Positions 15,964 through 25,493 of a DNA stretch of 64,000 bases are shown in pieces (position 1 is the stretch's first letter; each line of letters begins with the position of its first letter). This DNA is from JADYZU01 sp964540965. GTDB taxonomy: Bacteria > Pseudomonadota > Alphaproteobacteria > Rhodobacterales > Rhodobacteraceae. The stretch is from contig CAZIOT010000008.1 of the NCBI GenBank assembly GCA_964540965.1, positions 130,178 through 194,177 on the forward strand. The letters are read 5' to 3'. Both the position numbers and the translations under genes were made by a program. The notes beneath the pieces are model-generated. The model was not told the origin of the DNA. It worked only from the letters and a program-made list of their open reading frames with translations, and made no database searches.

Positions 15964-18900
15964 CTAGATCTCTTCGACCTCGAGGATCCCCGGCAGCGAG
16001 CGCAAGGCGCCGCGCACCTGCGGCGTCACCGGAAATTCCCGGCCGATGTCCAGGTCGACCTCGCCCAGATCGGGGTCCATCACGGTCAGCAGGACCGGAC
16101 CGCGGCCGACGCGCGGCAGGTCGGCCAGCGCCTTTTCCAGCACGGTCTGCGCCGTGGCGATGGCCTCGGCCCGTTCAAGGAATACCCGCAGCCCGCTGCC
16201 GCCGGCATCGGCGACCAGCGGTTCCACCGGCGTCACCGACCGCGCCAGCAGCTTGAGCTGGTCGGCCTCGAGCGTCGCCTCGGCCTGCACCACCACCTGC
16301 ATCCCGGTTTCCAGATGCGGCCGCGCCTGTTCCAGCACCTCGGAGAACAGCGTCACCTCGTATTGCCCTGTCGGGTCCGACAGTTGTGCAAAGGCGAACC
16401 GGTTGCCGCGTGCCGATTTGCGTTCCTGCCGCCCGGCAACGGTGCCGGCCATCCTGGCGACGAACGCGCCGCCCGCCGCCCGCGCCGCCACCTCGTCCAG
16501 CGTCAGCACGCCCTTGCGGCGCAGGGCGGCCATGTAATCGTCCAGCGGATGCCCCGTCAGGTAGAACCCGACCGCCTTGAATTCCTCGGCCAGCCGTTCC
16601 GCCGGCACCCAGTCGGGCACCTTGGGCAGCCGCGGTTCGGGCAGGTCATCGCCGGCCTCGCCGAACAGGCTGACCTGCGACGATCCCTTCTGGTCGTGGA
16701 TCGCCGCCGAATAGGCGGCCAGGGCGTCCAGCCCCTCCATCACCCGCCGCCGGTTCGGGTCAAGCACATCGAACGCGCCGGCACGGGCCAGCATTTCCAG
16801 GGGCCGCTTGCCGATCCGCTTCAGGTCGACGCGACGGGCAAAATCGAACAGGGTGACAAAGGGCCTTGTCCCCCGCCCCTCGACAATCAGCCGCATCGCA
16901 TCGACACCGACATTCTTGAGCGCGCCCAGCGCATAGACCAGCTTGCCGTCGCGCACGTCAAAGGTGGCAAGGCTGCGGTTGACGCAGGGCGGCACATGGC
17001 CGATGCCAAGCCCCTTGCGCACCTCCTGGAAATAGGTGCCCAGCTTGTCGGTCAGGTGGATGTCGCAGTTCATCACCCCGGCCATGAATTCGACCGGGTG
17101 ATTGGCCTTGAGCCACGCCGTCTGGTAGCTGACCACCGCATAGGCGGCAGCGTGGCTCTTGTTGAAGCCGTAGTTGGCGAATTTCTCGAGCAGGTCAAAG
17201 ACCTCGCCCGCCTTCTTCGCGTCGATGCCATGCGTCGCCTTGGCGCCCTCAAGGAACTTGGGCCGTTCCTTGGCCATCTCCTCGGGGATCTTCTTGCCCA
17301 TCGCCCGGCGCAGCAGGTCGGCGCCGCCCAGCGAATAGCCGGCCATTTCCTGCGCGATCTGCATCACCTGTTCCTGATAGACGATGATGCCCTGCGTTTC
17401 CTTGAGGATATGGTCGATGGTCGCGTGCAGCGGCTCGATCTCGCGCAGGCCGTTCTTGACCTCGCAATAGGCGGGGATGTTCTCCATCGGGCCGGGACGA
17501 TAGAGGGCGACAAGCGCCACGATATCCTCGATGCAGGTCGGCCTCATGCGCTTGAGCGCGTCCATCATCCCCGAGGATTCCACCTGGAACACCGCAACCG
17601 TGCGCGCCCGCGAATAGAGATCATAGGATTTCGCGTCATCGAGCGGGATGGCGCCGATGTCGTATTCGAACCCCGGCGGCGCGTCGTACAGCCTTGTTCC
17701 GTCGGCCGCCACGGTCAGGTCGCGCCCGGATTTGCGGATCAGCTCGACCGCGTTCTGGATCACGGTCAGGGTTTTCAGGCCCAGAAAGTCGAATTTGACC
17801 AGCCCGGCCTGTTCCACCCATTTCATGTTGAACTGGGTCGCCGGCATGTCCGACCGCGGGTCCTGATAGAGCGGCACCAGTTCGTCCAGCGGCCGGTCGC
17901 CGATCACCACGCCCGCGGCATGGGTCGAGGCGTTGCGCAAGAGCCCCTCGATCTGCCGGGCGTAGTCGAGAAGGCGCTTCACCACCTCTTCGGCATTCGC
18001 CGCCTCGCGCAGGCGGGGTTCGTCCGCCAGCGCCTTTTCGATGCTGACCGGCTTGACCCCCTCGACGGGAATCATCTTGGAAATCCGGTCCACATGTCCG
18101 TAGGGCATCTGCAACACGCGGCCCACGTCGCGCACCGCCGCCTTGGACAGAAGCGCGCCAAAGGTGATGATCTGGCCGACCTTCTCGCGCCCGTAGCGGT
18201 CCTGCACATAGCGGATCACCTCTTCGCGGCGGTCCATGCAGAAGTCGATGTCGAAGTCGGGCATCGACACCCGTTCGGGGTTCAGGAAGCGTTCGAACAG
18301 CAGGCTGTAACGCAGCGGATCAAGGTCGGTGATGGTCAGCGCATAGGCGACCAGCGACCCGGCGCCCGACCCCCGGCCGGGGCCGACCGGGATGCCATGC
18401 GATTTCGCCCATTTGATGAAATCGGCAACGATCAGGAAATAGCCCGGGAACCCCATCTGTTCGATGATGCCCAGTTCAAAGTCGAGCCGGCTTTCATAGT
18501 CTTCCACCGAGGCCGCCGGCGGAATGACCGCCAGCCGGGCGCGCAGCCCCTCTTTCGCCTGCCGGCGCAGTTCCTCGACCTCGTTTTCGGCAAAACGCGG
18601 CAGGATCGGCTTGCGCTTTGGCGCGCGAAAGGCGCAGCGGCGCGCGATCTCGACCGTGTTCTCGAGCGCCTCGGGCAGGTCGGCAAAGAGGGCTGCCATC
18701 TCGGCCTGCGTCTTGAAGTAATGCTGCGGCGTCAGGCGCCGGCGCGGTTCCTGCTGGTCGACATAGGCGCCCTCGGCGATGCAGATCAGCGCGTCATGCG
18801 CCTCGTACAGCTCGGGTTTCGGGAAATAGACGTCATTGGTCGCAACCAGCGGCAGGTCCATGGCATAGGCCATCTCGACATGGCCGCGCTCGGTCTGCCG

Positions 18901-19464
18901 TTCGGCTTCGGGCTGGCCGGTGTCGCCGGGGTGGCGCTGGAGTTCGACATACAGCCGGTTCGGATAGATCGCGGCAAGGCGGCCAAGCAGCGCCTGCGCC
19001 CGCGCCTGCTGCCCGGCCTGAAGGAGCCGCCCGACGGGGCCGTCCGGCCCGCCGGTCAGGCAGATCAGCCCGGCGGAATAGCGCGCCAGTTCCTCGACCG
19101 TGACCTGCGGCAACTGGCCCTCTGCATCCAGATAGGCGCAGGAGTTCAGCTTCATCAGGTTCATCCAGCCGGTTTCCGACTGCGCCAGCAGCACCACCGG
19201 CGCCGGCGGTTCCGGCCGTTTGCCCGGCTCGGTGGCGATATAGGCCAGCGACAACTGGCAGCCGATGATCGGCTGCACCCCGGCCTTGACGGCATATTCG
19301 GAAAACTCCAGCGCCGCGAACATGGCGTTGGTGTCGGTCAGCGCCACCGCCGGCATTCCGGCCTTGGCCGCAAGGTCGGCCAGCTTCTTGACCGGCACCG
19401 CGCCTTCCAGCAGCGAATGTTCGGAATGGACGCGCAGGTGGATGAATCGGGGCTGGTCGGTCAT
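15964..19464 (-). CDS. dnaE: DNA polymerase III subunit alpha
   Basis: The replicative polymerase catalytic subunit, 1166 residues, full length for the DnaE1 class. An N-terminal PHP domain begins at FIHLRVHSEHSLLEGAVPV; the polymerase core has GPGRGSGAGSLVAYAL and the metal-binding PDFDIDFCMDRR. The helix-hairpin-helix region and the C-terminal OB fold (MAGTVAGRQERKSARGN) follow. The first PHP motif reads HLRVHSE where many homologues have HLHVHTE, so one metal-ligand His is Arg; loss of PHP metal sites is common in proteobacterial DnaE, whose proofreading is done by DnaQ. It is a single gene. Confidence 0.97.
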   Translation of the reverse strand: MTDQPRFIHLRVHSEHSLLEGAVPVKKLADLAAKAGMPAVALTDTNAMFAALEFSEYAVKAGVQPIIGCQLSLAYIATEPGKRPEPPAPVVLLAQSETGWMNLMKLNSCAYLDAEGQLPQVTVEELARYSAGLICLTGGPDGPVGRLLQAGQQARAQALLGRLAAIYPNRLYVELQRHPGDTGQPEAERQTERGHVEMAYAMDLPLVATNDVYFPKPELYEAHDALICIAEGAYVDQQEPRRRLTPQHYFKTQAEMAALFADLPEALENTVEIARRCAFRAPKRKPILPRFAENEVEELRRQAKEGLRARLAVIPPAASVEDYESRLDFELGIIEQMGFPGYFLIVADFIKWAKSHGIPVGPGRGSGAGSLVAYALTITDLDPLRYSLLFERFLNPERVSMPDFDIDFCMDRREEVIRYVQDRYGREKVGQIITFGALLSKAAVRDVGRVLQMPYGHVDRISKMIPVEGVKPVSIEKALADEPRLREAANAEEVVKRLLDYARQIEGLLRNASTHAAGVVIGDRPLDELVPLYQDPRSDMPATQFNMKWVEQAGLVKFDFLGLKTLTVIQNAVELIRKSGRDLTVAADGTRLYDAPPGFEYDIGAIPLDDAKSYDLYSRARTVAVFQVESSGMMDALKRMRPTCIEDIVALVALYRPGPMENIPAYCEVKNGLREIEPLHATIDHILKETQGIIVYQEQVMQIAQEMAGYSLGGADLLRRAMGKKIPEEMAKERPKFLEGAKATHGIDAKKAGEVFDLLEKFANYGFNKSHAAAYAVVSYQTAWLKANHPVEFMAGVMNCDIHLTDKLGTYFQEVRKGLGIGHVPPCVNRSLATFDVRDGKLVYALGALKNVGVDAMRLIVEGRGTRPFVTLFDFARRVDLKRIGKRPLEMLARAGAFDVLDPNRRRVMEGLDALAAYSAAIHDQKGSSQVSLFGEAGDDLPEPRLPKVPDWVPAERLAEEFKAVGFYLTGHPLDDYMAALRRKGVLTLDEVAARAAGGAFVARMAGTVAGRQERKSARGNRFAFAQLSDPTGQYEVTLFSEVLEQARPHLETGMQVVVQAEATLEADQLKLLARSVTPVEPLVADAGGSGLRVFLERAEAIATAQTVLEKALADLPRVGRGPVLLTVMDPDLGEVDLDIGREFPVTPQVRGALRSLPGILEVEEI

Positions 19465-19505
19465 GGCGCGACCCTACCCCGCCGGCCCGCCGGACGCCAA
19501 CCGGA

Positions 19506-20279
19506 TCAGTGCCCGAGGATCTGGCTCAGGAACTGCTTCGTGCGGTCGGACTGCGGGTTGTGGAAGAAGTCGTGCGGGTTGTTCTGTTCGACGATCTGTC
19601 CGTCGGCCATGAAGATCACCCGGTCGGCGACGGCCTGGGCAAAGCCCATCTCGTGCGTCACGCACAGCATGGTCATCCCGTCTTCGGCCAGCCCGATCAT
19701 GGTATCCAGCACCTCCTTGATCATCTCGGGGTCAAGGGCGCTGGTCGGTTCGTCGAACAGCATGATCCGCGGCTTCATGCACAGAGACCGCGCGATGGCG
19801 ACGCGCTGCTGCTGGCCGCCCGACAACTGGCCGGGGTATTTCAGCGCCTGTTCGGGAATCTTCACCTTTTCAAGGAAATACATCGCCGTTTCCTCGGCTT
19901 CCTTGCGCGGCACCTTGCGCACCCAGATCGGCGCCAGCGTGCAGTTTTCCAGAATCGTCAGATGCGGGAACAGGTTGAAATGCTGGAACACCATGCCGAC
20001 TTCGGACCGCACCTTGTCGATGTTCTTGATGTCGCTGGACAGTTCGGTGCCATCGACGACGATCCGCCCCGACTGGTGTTCCTCAAGCCGGTTGATGCAG
20101 CGGATCAGCGTCGACTTGCCCGACCCCGAGGGGCCGCAGATGACGATCCTTTCGCCGCGGGCGACGGTCAGGTCGATGTCGCGCAGGACATGGAAGCTGC
20201 CATACCATTTGTTCATGCCGGTGATCTCGATGGCGGGACCATCGGCCTCGGGTGCGGCGGCAGGGGCGGGAGTGGTCAT
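19506..20279 (-). CDS. bztD: Polar amino-acid ABC transporter ATP-binding protein
   Basis: A 257-residue ATPase with Walker A GPSGSGKST, signature LSGGQQQR and Walker B IMLFDEPTSALDPE, very close to the GlnQ/AapP/BztD group. It is the last gene of the set bztA-B-C-D on the minus strand. In Rhodobacter capsulatus the same four-gene system imports glutamate, glutamine, aspartate and asparagine. The gene follows bztC by nine bases. Confidence 0.93.
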   Translation of the reverse strand: MTTPAPAAAPEADGPAIEITGMNKWYGSFHVLRDIDLTVARGERIVICGPSGSGKSTLIRCINRLEEHQSGRIVVDGTELSSDIKNIDKVRSEVGMVFQHFNLFPHLTILENCTLAPIWVRKVPRKEAEETAMYFLEKVKIPEQALKYPGQLSGGQQQRVAIARSLCMKPRIMLFDEPTSALDPEMIKEVLDTMIGLAEDGMTMLCVTHEMGFAQAVADRVIFMADGQIVEQNNPHDFFHNPQSDRTKQFLSQILGH

Positions 20280-20288
20280 GCGGACCTC

Positions 20289-21602
20289 CTAGCGGTAGTC
20301 GCGGCGCAGCTTGCGCTCGAGATATTGCGAGTAGCGGGACATGCCGAAGCAGACGATGAAGAACATCAGCCCGATGAACAGGAACAGTTCCCAATAGACG
20401 CCGTTCCAGTCGGTATCGGCGCGGATCGAGTTGGACAGGCCGATCGGGTCAAGAAGGCCGATGAACATCACCAGCGTCGTGTCCTTGAGCATGCTGATGA
20501 AGGTGTTGACGAGGCCGGGGATCGAGATCTTGAGCGCCTGCGGCAGGATGATCAGCCGCATCGACAGCCAGTAGTCGAGGCCCAGTGAATCGCCCGCCTC
20601 GTATTGCCCGCGCGGCAGGGCGGCCAGACCGCCGCGAATCACCTCGGCGATATAGGCGGCGGCGAACAGCGTCACCATGATGATGACGCGCAGCATCAGG
20701 TCAAAGGTCGTCCCCGGCGGCAGGAAGTAGTTGAGCAGAAGCGAGGCGGTGAACAGCCAGACGATCAGCGGCACGCCGCGGATCAGCTCGATGAAGCCGA
20801 CCGAGATCGCCTTGATCAACGGCAGATCCGACCGCCGGCCCAGCGCAAGGAGGATGCCCAGCGGAAAGGACAGCGCCATGCCCGAGACGCCGATGATGAA
20901 CGACAGCAGGAAGCCGCCGAATTCGCGCGTTTCGACCGACGGCAGGGCCAGCGGCAGGGTGCGCGTCATGACTCCGGTCAGCGGCCCGGCCAGAAACAGC
21001 CAGAAGCCCAGCACCGCGGCCAGTGCCAGCACCGCCGCGACGATCCGGTTGGCGCTCGACAGGTCGGACAGGACCGCCGCGCCCAGAAGAAAGCTTGCCG
21101 CGATCCACACCGGCCCCCAGATGCTGCCGCCCCAGAGCAGCCAGAAGATCGCGAAAGGGGCGATGGCGGTAAACACGAAGAACACCCGCGGCACCCGCGA
21201 GAACAGGACCGGCGCGAGCGCAGCCAGCAGGATGACCAGTGACAGGATCGGCCGCCAGTACTGCGTCTGCGGATAGAAACCGAAGACAAGCTGGTGCCAG
21301 CGGTCGGTCAGCACCGCGAAACAGGCGGCGCTGACGCCGGGGCCGTAAAGCTCGTCACGGATGGCGCGGCATTCGGTCAGCGATCCGGCGTGCCAGATGC
21401 CGCGCCACATCCACGGCGCCACATGGGCCACGACCCAGACCACCGCCGCCACCGCAACCACGGTGAGGATCGCGTTCAGCCAGCTTGGGAACAGGTTGTC
21501 GCGCAGCCAGTTCAGCGCGCCGCCCTCGCCGCGCGGCGGCGGCGCCGGCGGGATCATAGTGTCGCGGACGTAGGCCACGGTTCCGGCGTGAAGTTCGGAC
21601 AT
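20289..21602 (-). CDS. bztC: Glutamate/glutamine/aspartate/asparagine ABC permease BztC
   Basis: A 437-residue permease, the length typical of BztC/AapM rather than the 220-residue HisM class. N-terminal membrane segments precede a His/Glu/Gln-type permease domain (about residues 210-430), with the EAA-like loop AGDSLGLDYWLSMRLIILPQALK. It presumably forms a heterodimer with BztB. Its ATG lies one base after the bztB stop. Confidence 0.93.
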   Translation of the reverse strand: MSELHAGTVAYVRDTMIPPAPPPRGEGGALNWLRDNLFPSWLNAILTVVAVAAVVWVVAHVAPWMWRGIWHAGSLTECRAIRDELYGPGVSAACFAVLTDRWHQLVFGFYPQTQYWRPILSLVILLAALAPVLFSRVPRVFFVFTAIAPFAIFWLLWGGSIWGPVWIAASFLLGAAVLSDLSSANRIVAAVLALAAVLGFWLFLAGPLTGVMTRTLPLALPSVETREFGGFLLSFIIGVSGMALSFPLGILLALGRRSDLPLIKAISVGFIELIRGVPLIVWLFTASLLLNYFLPPGTTFDLMLRVIIMVTLFAAAYIAEVIRGGLAALPRGQYEAGDSLGLDYWLSMRLIILPQALKISIPGLVNTFISMLKDTTLVMFIGLLDPIGLSNSIRADTDWNGVYWELFLFIGLMFFIVCFGMSRYSQYLERKLRRDYR

Positions 21603-21603
21603 G

Positions 21604-22827
21604 TTACCGCTCCTTCAGCCGGATGCGGGCGTTGAACGCATTCATCGCCGTGGACACGACAATGCTGATGACCAGATAGAACAGGCCCATCAGCAGCATC
21701 CCCTCAAGCTCGCGCCCCGTCTGGTTGATCGAGATGCCGCCCAGCGTCGCCTTCACGTCCATGTAGCCGACGGCGATGGCCAGCGACGAATTCTTGATGA
21801 GGTTGAGGTATTGCGAGATCAGCGGCGGGATGATGACGCGCAGCGCCTGCGGCAGCACGACAAGGCTGGTGGTGCGGCCGGGCGACAGGCCAAGGGCATA
21901 GGCGGCCTCGGTCTGGCCCCTGGACACCGCAAGGATGCCGGCGCGGACATTCTCGGCGATGAAGGCCCCGGTATAAAGCGACAGCGCCAGCCACAGGGCG
22001 ATCAGCGGGTTGCGGATTTGCAGCCCGCCGCTGAAATTGAACCCGGTCAGCGCCGGATATTCCAGGGTGATCGGCCGCCCCATCGCGAAGAAAAGCAGCA
22101 CCGTCGGCACGATCAGGATCGCCAGCGCCGGCCAGACCATCGGCAGGTCGCGGCCGCTGTCATACAGCGCCTTGCGCGCATGGCGCCGCCAGGCCAGCGC
22201 CCCGCCGATGCTCAAAAGGAACGCCACCACGACGACGAAGGAACCCGTGTGGAACACCGGCGCCGGCAGATAGACGCCGCGGTTGGTGATCGCCACCGAC
22301 TGCCCGAACAGCATCGACGCCTCGGCTACCCCTTCTGCATTCGGCTTGAAATCGCGCGGCTGCGGCATCGCCTCGGACATGACGGCGAAGATCAGCAGGA
22401 TCCAGAGCAGCAGCGGCACGTTGCGGAAGATCTCGACATAGACCGTCATCAGCCGCGCGACCAGCCAGTTGCGCGACAGCCGCAGCACCCCGGCCATCAC
22501 CCCGATCACCGTCGCCAGCACGATCCCCATGACCGAGACAAGCAGCGTGTTCAGGATGCCGACCAGCACCGCCCGGCCATGGGTCATGTCGGCATTGTAG
22601 GGGATCAGCATCTGGTTGATGTCGTATCCGGCGCGATTGCCCAGATAGCTGAAATTGAAATCCTTGCCGAGCGCGCGCAGGTTGTAGATCGTATTGGACA
22701 CCAGTTCCCAAAGGCCCAGCATCAACAGGATGAAGGCCACCGCCTGGATGGTCAGCGAACGATAGCGGGTGTCATAGATAAGCTGGCTCAGCCGGAAGCC
22801 GCCGGCTGTGTGGACGCTGGTGGTCAT
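21604..22827 (-). CDS. bztB: Glutamate/glutamine/aspartate/asparagine ABC permease BztB
   Basis: A 407-residue permease of the long BztB/AapQ type with an EAA loop AYALGLSPGRTTSLVVLPQAL near residue 330. ATG 22827 (MTTSVHTAGG) is chosen because GGGGAG lies just upstream; an ATG 18 bases earlier lacks such a site. It lies 143 bases downstream of bztA, across a strong intercistronic stem-loop. Confidence 0.92.
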   Translation of the reverse strand: MTTSVHTAGGFRLSQLIYDTRYRSLTIQAVAFILLMLGLWELVSNTIYNLRALGKDFNFSYLGNRAGYDINQMLIPYNADMTHGRAVLVGILNTLLVSVMGIVLATVIGVMAGVLRLSRNWLVARLMTVYVEIFRNVPLLLWILLIFAVMSEAMPQPRDFKPNAEGVAEASMLFGQSVAITNRGVYLPAPVFHTGSFVVVVAFLLSIGGALAWRRHARKALYDSGRDLPMVWPALAILIVPTVLLFFAMGRPITLEYPALTGFNFSGGLQIRNPLIALWLALSLYTGAFIAENVRAGILAVSRGQTEAAYALGLSPGRTTSLVVLPQALRVIIPPLISQYLNLIKNSSLAIAVGYMDVKATLGGISINQTGRELEGMLLMGLFYLVISIVVSTAMNAFNARIRLKER

Positions 22828-22902
22828 GTCGTCTCCCCGTGGCACCCGCGCCGCGGTTCCGCTCCGGTTGATCCGGCTTTGCGTCCGCTGGCGGGCGATG
22901 GT

Positions 22903-22925
22903 GCGGGGCGCCTGTGACGCCCCGC
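22903..22925 (-). other. Intercistronic stem-loop between bztA and bztB
   Basis: GCGGGGCG (22903-22910) and CGCCCCGC (22918-22925) form a perfect 8-base-pair stem with a 7-base loop. Stems placed just after a binding-protein gene often protect its mRNA segment, giving more binding protein than permease. It could also attenuate transcription into bztB. Confidence 0.55.
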
Positions 22926-22970
22926 AACCGGGTCAAATGGGCGGCGGGGATCACCCGCGCCGTGTCAGGA

Positions 22971-23990
22971 TCACCGGAACGGCGGCGAATACTGCAGGCC
23001 GCCGTCGGTCCATTGCGCGTTCAGGCCGCGTTCCAGCGCGATGGGGGTGTTGACGCCCAGGTTGCGCTCGAACGATTCGCCATAGTTGCCGACCTGAAGG
23101 ATGATCTGCTTGGCCCAGTCGTTGGGCAGGCCGGCCATTGCCCCCAGCTCGCCATCGACCCCCAGAAGCCGGTTGATTTCCGGGTTCTCGGTGCCGGCCG
23201 ACAGTTCCTCGACATTGGCCGAGGTGACGCCGTAATCCTCGGCCGCGACCATGGCGTTGAACGACCAGCGCACGACATCGGCCCAGGCATCGTCACCGTG
23301 CCGGACGACGATGGCCAGCGGTTCCTTCGAGATGATCTCCGGCAGGATGATGTGATCGCCGGGGGTTTCAAATGTGGCGCGGGTGGCCGCCAGGCCCGAG
23401 GCATCGGTGGTATAGGTGTCGCAGGCGCCCGCCAGATATTGTTGCTGGCCTTCGGCATTGGTGGCGACGGGGACCGGCTCGTAGGTCATGCCGTTGGTGC
23501 GGAAATAATCCGACAGGTTCAGTTCGGTCGTGGTGCCGGTCTGGATGCAGACGGTGGCGCCGTCCAGTTCCAGCGCCGAGGTGACACCCAGCGCCGTCGG
23601 CACCATGAAGCCCTGCCCGTCATAGTAGTTGACGCCGACGAAGTCGAGCTTGAGGTCGGTATCGCGCGAGAAGGTCCAGGTCGAGACCCGCGCCAGCATG
23701 TCGATCTCGCCCGAGGCGAGGGCGGTGAAGCGGGTTTCGGTGGACAGCGGCGTGTATTCGACCTTGGACGCATCGCCCAGCACGGCGGCGGCCACAGCGC
23801 GGCACATGTCGACGTCGAATCCCTCCCAGGCGCCATCGGCATTCGGCGCGGCAAAGCCGGCCAGGCCGGTGTTGACGCCGCATTTCAGCGTGCCGCGCGC
23901 GATCACGTCCTCGAGCGTGCCGGCCGAGGCGGTGCCGGCCGCGAACGCGCCCAGAACCCCAAGGCTGCCCAATGCGAGAAGTCTTTTCAT
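22971..23990 (-). CDS. bztA: Amino-acid ABC transporter substrate-binding protein BztA
   Basis: A 339-residue family-3 solute-binding protein. The signal peptide MKRLLALGSLGVLGAFAAGTASA is cut before GTLEDV; the mature part begins RGTLKCGVNTGLAGFA and contains GFDVDMCRAVAAAVLGDASK. It is close in length and sequence type to BztA/AapJ. ATG 23990 has AGAGGA upstream; longer readings would put a hydrophilic stretch before the signal. It is the first gene of bztABCD, preceded by a leader with hairpins. Confidence 0.93.
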   Translation of the reverse strand: MKRLLALGSLGVLGAFAAGTASAGTLEDVIARGTLKCGVNTGLAGFAAPNADGAWEGFDVDMCRAVAAAVLGDASKVEYTPLSTETRFTALASGEIDMLARVSTWTFSRDTDLKLDFVGVNYYDGQGFMVPTALGVTSALELDGATVCIQTGTTTELNLSDYFRTNGMTYEPVPVATNAEGQQQYLAGACDTYTTDASGLAATRATFETPGDHIILPEIISKEPLAIVVRHGDDAWADVVRWSFNAMVAAEDYGVTSANVEELSAGTENPEINRLLGVDGELGAMAGLPNDWAKQIILQVGNYGESFERNLGVNTPIALERGLNAQWTDGGLQYSPPFR

Positions 23991-24026
23991 GAAAATCCTC
24001 TTTCTGTTGGCACCGGCCGCTTCGGA

Positions 24027-24060
24027 CTTGCGACCGGGCATTCTTGTTCCCGGTCGCAAG
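24027..24060 (-). promoter_or_regulatory. Leader hairpin upstream of bztA
   Basis: CTTGCGACCGGG (24027-24038) and CCCGGTCGCAAG (24049-24060) are perfect inverted copies with a 10-base loop, 36 bases upstream of the bztA ATG. A weaker stem (24077-24084 with 24089-24096) lies just before it. Together they could be a structured 5' leader controlling bztA, or an operator; no known riboswitch is recognisable. Confidence 0.45.
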
Positions 24061-24137
24061 GCAGGGCCTTGAGCCGGGGGCGAGTGTTCTCGTCCCGCTG
24101 CCAAGTCGGCCAGAAAGGCGGGCAGCGAGTCAAGCCC

Positions 24138-24154
24138 GTTGACCCTACGTCAAC
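24138..24154. promoter_or_regulatory. Palindrome in the bztA upstream region
   Basis: GTTGAC (24138-24143) and GTCAAC (24149-24154) flank CCTAC. The arm contains a -35-like TTGAC on either strand, so it may be a regulator site overlapping the bztA promoter. Assignment is by pattern only. Confidence 0.3.
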
Positions 24155-24338
24155 AACCGAACCTGGCTGCGGGTCGCGCCGCGCAGGGGAAATCTTCCCT
24201 TTCGGCGGGTTGCGTGCCCGGCGACGACTCCGGCGCGGGCCGCAACTGCCCGGCCTCGCCCCAAGGGGGGCAAGGTGCTGAAATGGCGGGCATTCTGTCA
24301 AAGGCGGGCCGGGGCCCCGCCCCGTGGTCGGGGCGCAG

Positions 24339-24884
24339 TCAGGCGCGAAGCGCGGCCAGTCCCGGCCGCGCGGCATAAAGCGCCTGGGTGATGCCGCCGG
24401 CGATCACCGCCTTGATGATGTCGCCCGGCAGATAGGGCGCGGCAAAGGCGATGGCCTCGGGCAGGGTCACGCCCAGCATGATCCACATCCCGATGATGCC
24501 GAACACGGTCACCACCACCATGCCGCCGACCAGCGCAGCCACCATGGCAGGCACAAAGCGCATCGGTTCGGCAAACCTGTCGGCGACAAGGCCGATGACA
24601 AAGGCCCCGACCGGAAAGCCGATCAGATAGCCAATCGAGGGCCGGGTGAACACGCCCAACCCGGCGCCGCCATTGGCGGCAATCGGCAGGCCAAGGGCGA
24701 TGAGCAGCAGGTACAGCAGCACCGCCAGCGCCCCCTTGCGCGCGCCCAGCACGGTGCCGGCCAGCATCACGCCCAGCGATTGCGCGGTGATCGGAATGCC
24801 CGAGGCGAGCGTCAGCCCCGGCAAGAGCGCCATTGCCCCGATCAGCGCGGCGAAAAGCGCGATGAGCGCGATGTTGCGTTCCAT
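24339..24884 (-). CDS. bioY: Biotin transporter substrate-capture protein BioY
   Basis: A 181-residue membrane protein with about six hydrophobic segments. It has the BioY features GIPITAQSLGVMLAG (residues 29-43) and the central GARKGALAVLLYLLLIALGLP. It is the S-component that binds biotin in the ECF importer BioMNY. It is the last gene of the bioM-bioN-bioY set, 12 bases after bioN. Confidence 0.94.
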   Translation of the reverse strand: MERNIALIALFAALIGAMALLPGLTLASGIPITAQSLGVMLAGTVLGARKGALAVLLYLLLIALGLPIAANGGAGLGVFTRPSIGYLIGFPVGAFVIGLVADRFAEPMRFVPAMVAALVGGMVVVTVFGIIGMWIMLGVTLPEAIAFAAPYLPGDIIKAVIAGGITQALYAARPGLAALRA

Positions 24885-24896
24885 GTGGTTCTCCTG

Positions 24897-25493
24897 TCAG
24901 GCGCCCCCGCGGGCGCGCAAGGCTTCGCCGACACGCTCGGCATCGTCAATCGCGATCAGCGCCAGCGGCAGCGCGATGCGCACGCCGGGTCGGCGCGGCG
25001 ACCGCGCCCGCCAGGCGTCGGACAGCGCGGCGCCCTTGTCGCGCAGCACCGGCACGAAACGGATGGTCAGCGCGATGGCCAGCGCCAGGCGACGGCGGGG
25101 CACGGCGGGCACCCTGACCAGCGCCAGAAGCCGGTCGACCAGCGCCGAGATCTCGTCCAGCCGGGTGGTGAGGGTGACAAATGTCGCGGCCAGCACCGCA
25201 AGGATCAGGCGCAGCGGCAGGACCAGCGCCGCATCCGGCCGGCCGGTGACAAGGTGCCAAAGCGCGATCAGCGCCGCGGCGATGGCAATGCCGCGCAGGG
25301 CGCGCAGACCGGCCCTGGCAAGGGCAAGACCGCAGGAAAGGTAAAGCGCCGCAAGGGCCAGCAGCATAAGGCCAAGGGCTTGCGGGCTATCAAGTCGCAA
25401 AATGACAATCGTCACCACCAGCAGGGTGCCGAATTTAACCGCGGCCGGGACGGAATGCGCCCAGGTCGGCCGGTCAAAGGTCGCTGCGATCAT
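24897..25493 (-). CDS. bioN: Energy-coupling factor transmembrane protein BioN
   Basis: A 198-residue membrane protein of the EcfT/CbiQ family. The coupling region with RARSPRRPGVRIALPLAL and the Ala-Arg-Gly ending ERVGEALRARG correspond to the conserved Ala-Arg-Gly signature that contacts the ATPases. It links BioY to BioM. Its start overlaps the bioM 3' end by 20 bases, indicating translational coupling. Confidence 0.92.
   Translation of the reverse strand: MIAATFDRPTWAHSVPAAVKFGTLLVVTIVILRLDSPQALGLMLLALAALYLSCGLALARAGLRALRGIAIAAALIALWHLVTGRPDAALVLPLRLILAVLAATFVTLTTRLDEISALVDRLLALVRVPAVPRRRLALAIALTIRFVPVLRDKGAALSDAWRARSPRRPGVRIALPLALIAIDDAERVGEALRARGGA

Larger units (their letters stand above)
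23991..24338. other. Non-coding region between bztA and bioY
   Basis: 348 bases without a convincing gene. It should hold the bztA promoter and leader plus the 3' end of the bioMNY transcript. Visible structures are a perfect 12-base hairpin (24027-24060), a second, imperfect stem (24077-24096) and the palindrome GTTGAC-CCTAC-GTCAAC (24138-24154). I see no intrinsic terminator with a U-tract behind bioY. Confidence 0.6.

Noticed and set aside
15370..20292. A 1640-codon open frame on the plus strand opposite dnaE and the bztD gene
   Set aside because: It is a GC-rich antisense shadow; the minus strand carries full-length dnaE and an ABC ATPase with all motifs, and the plus translation has no recognisable domain.
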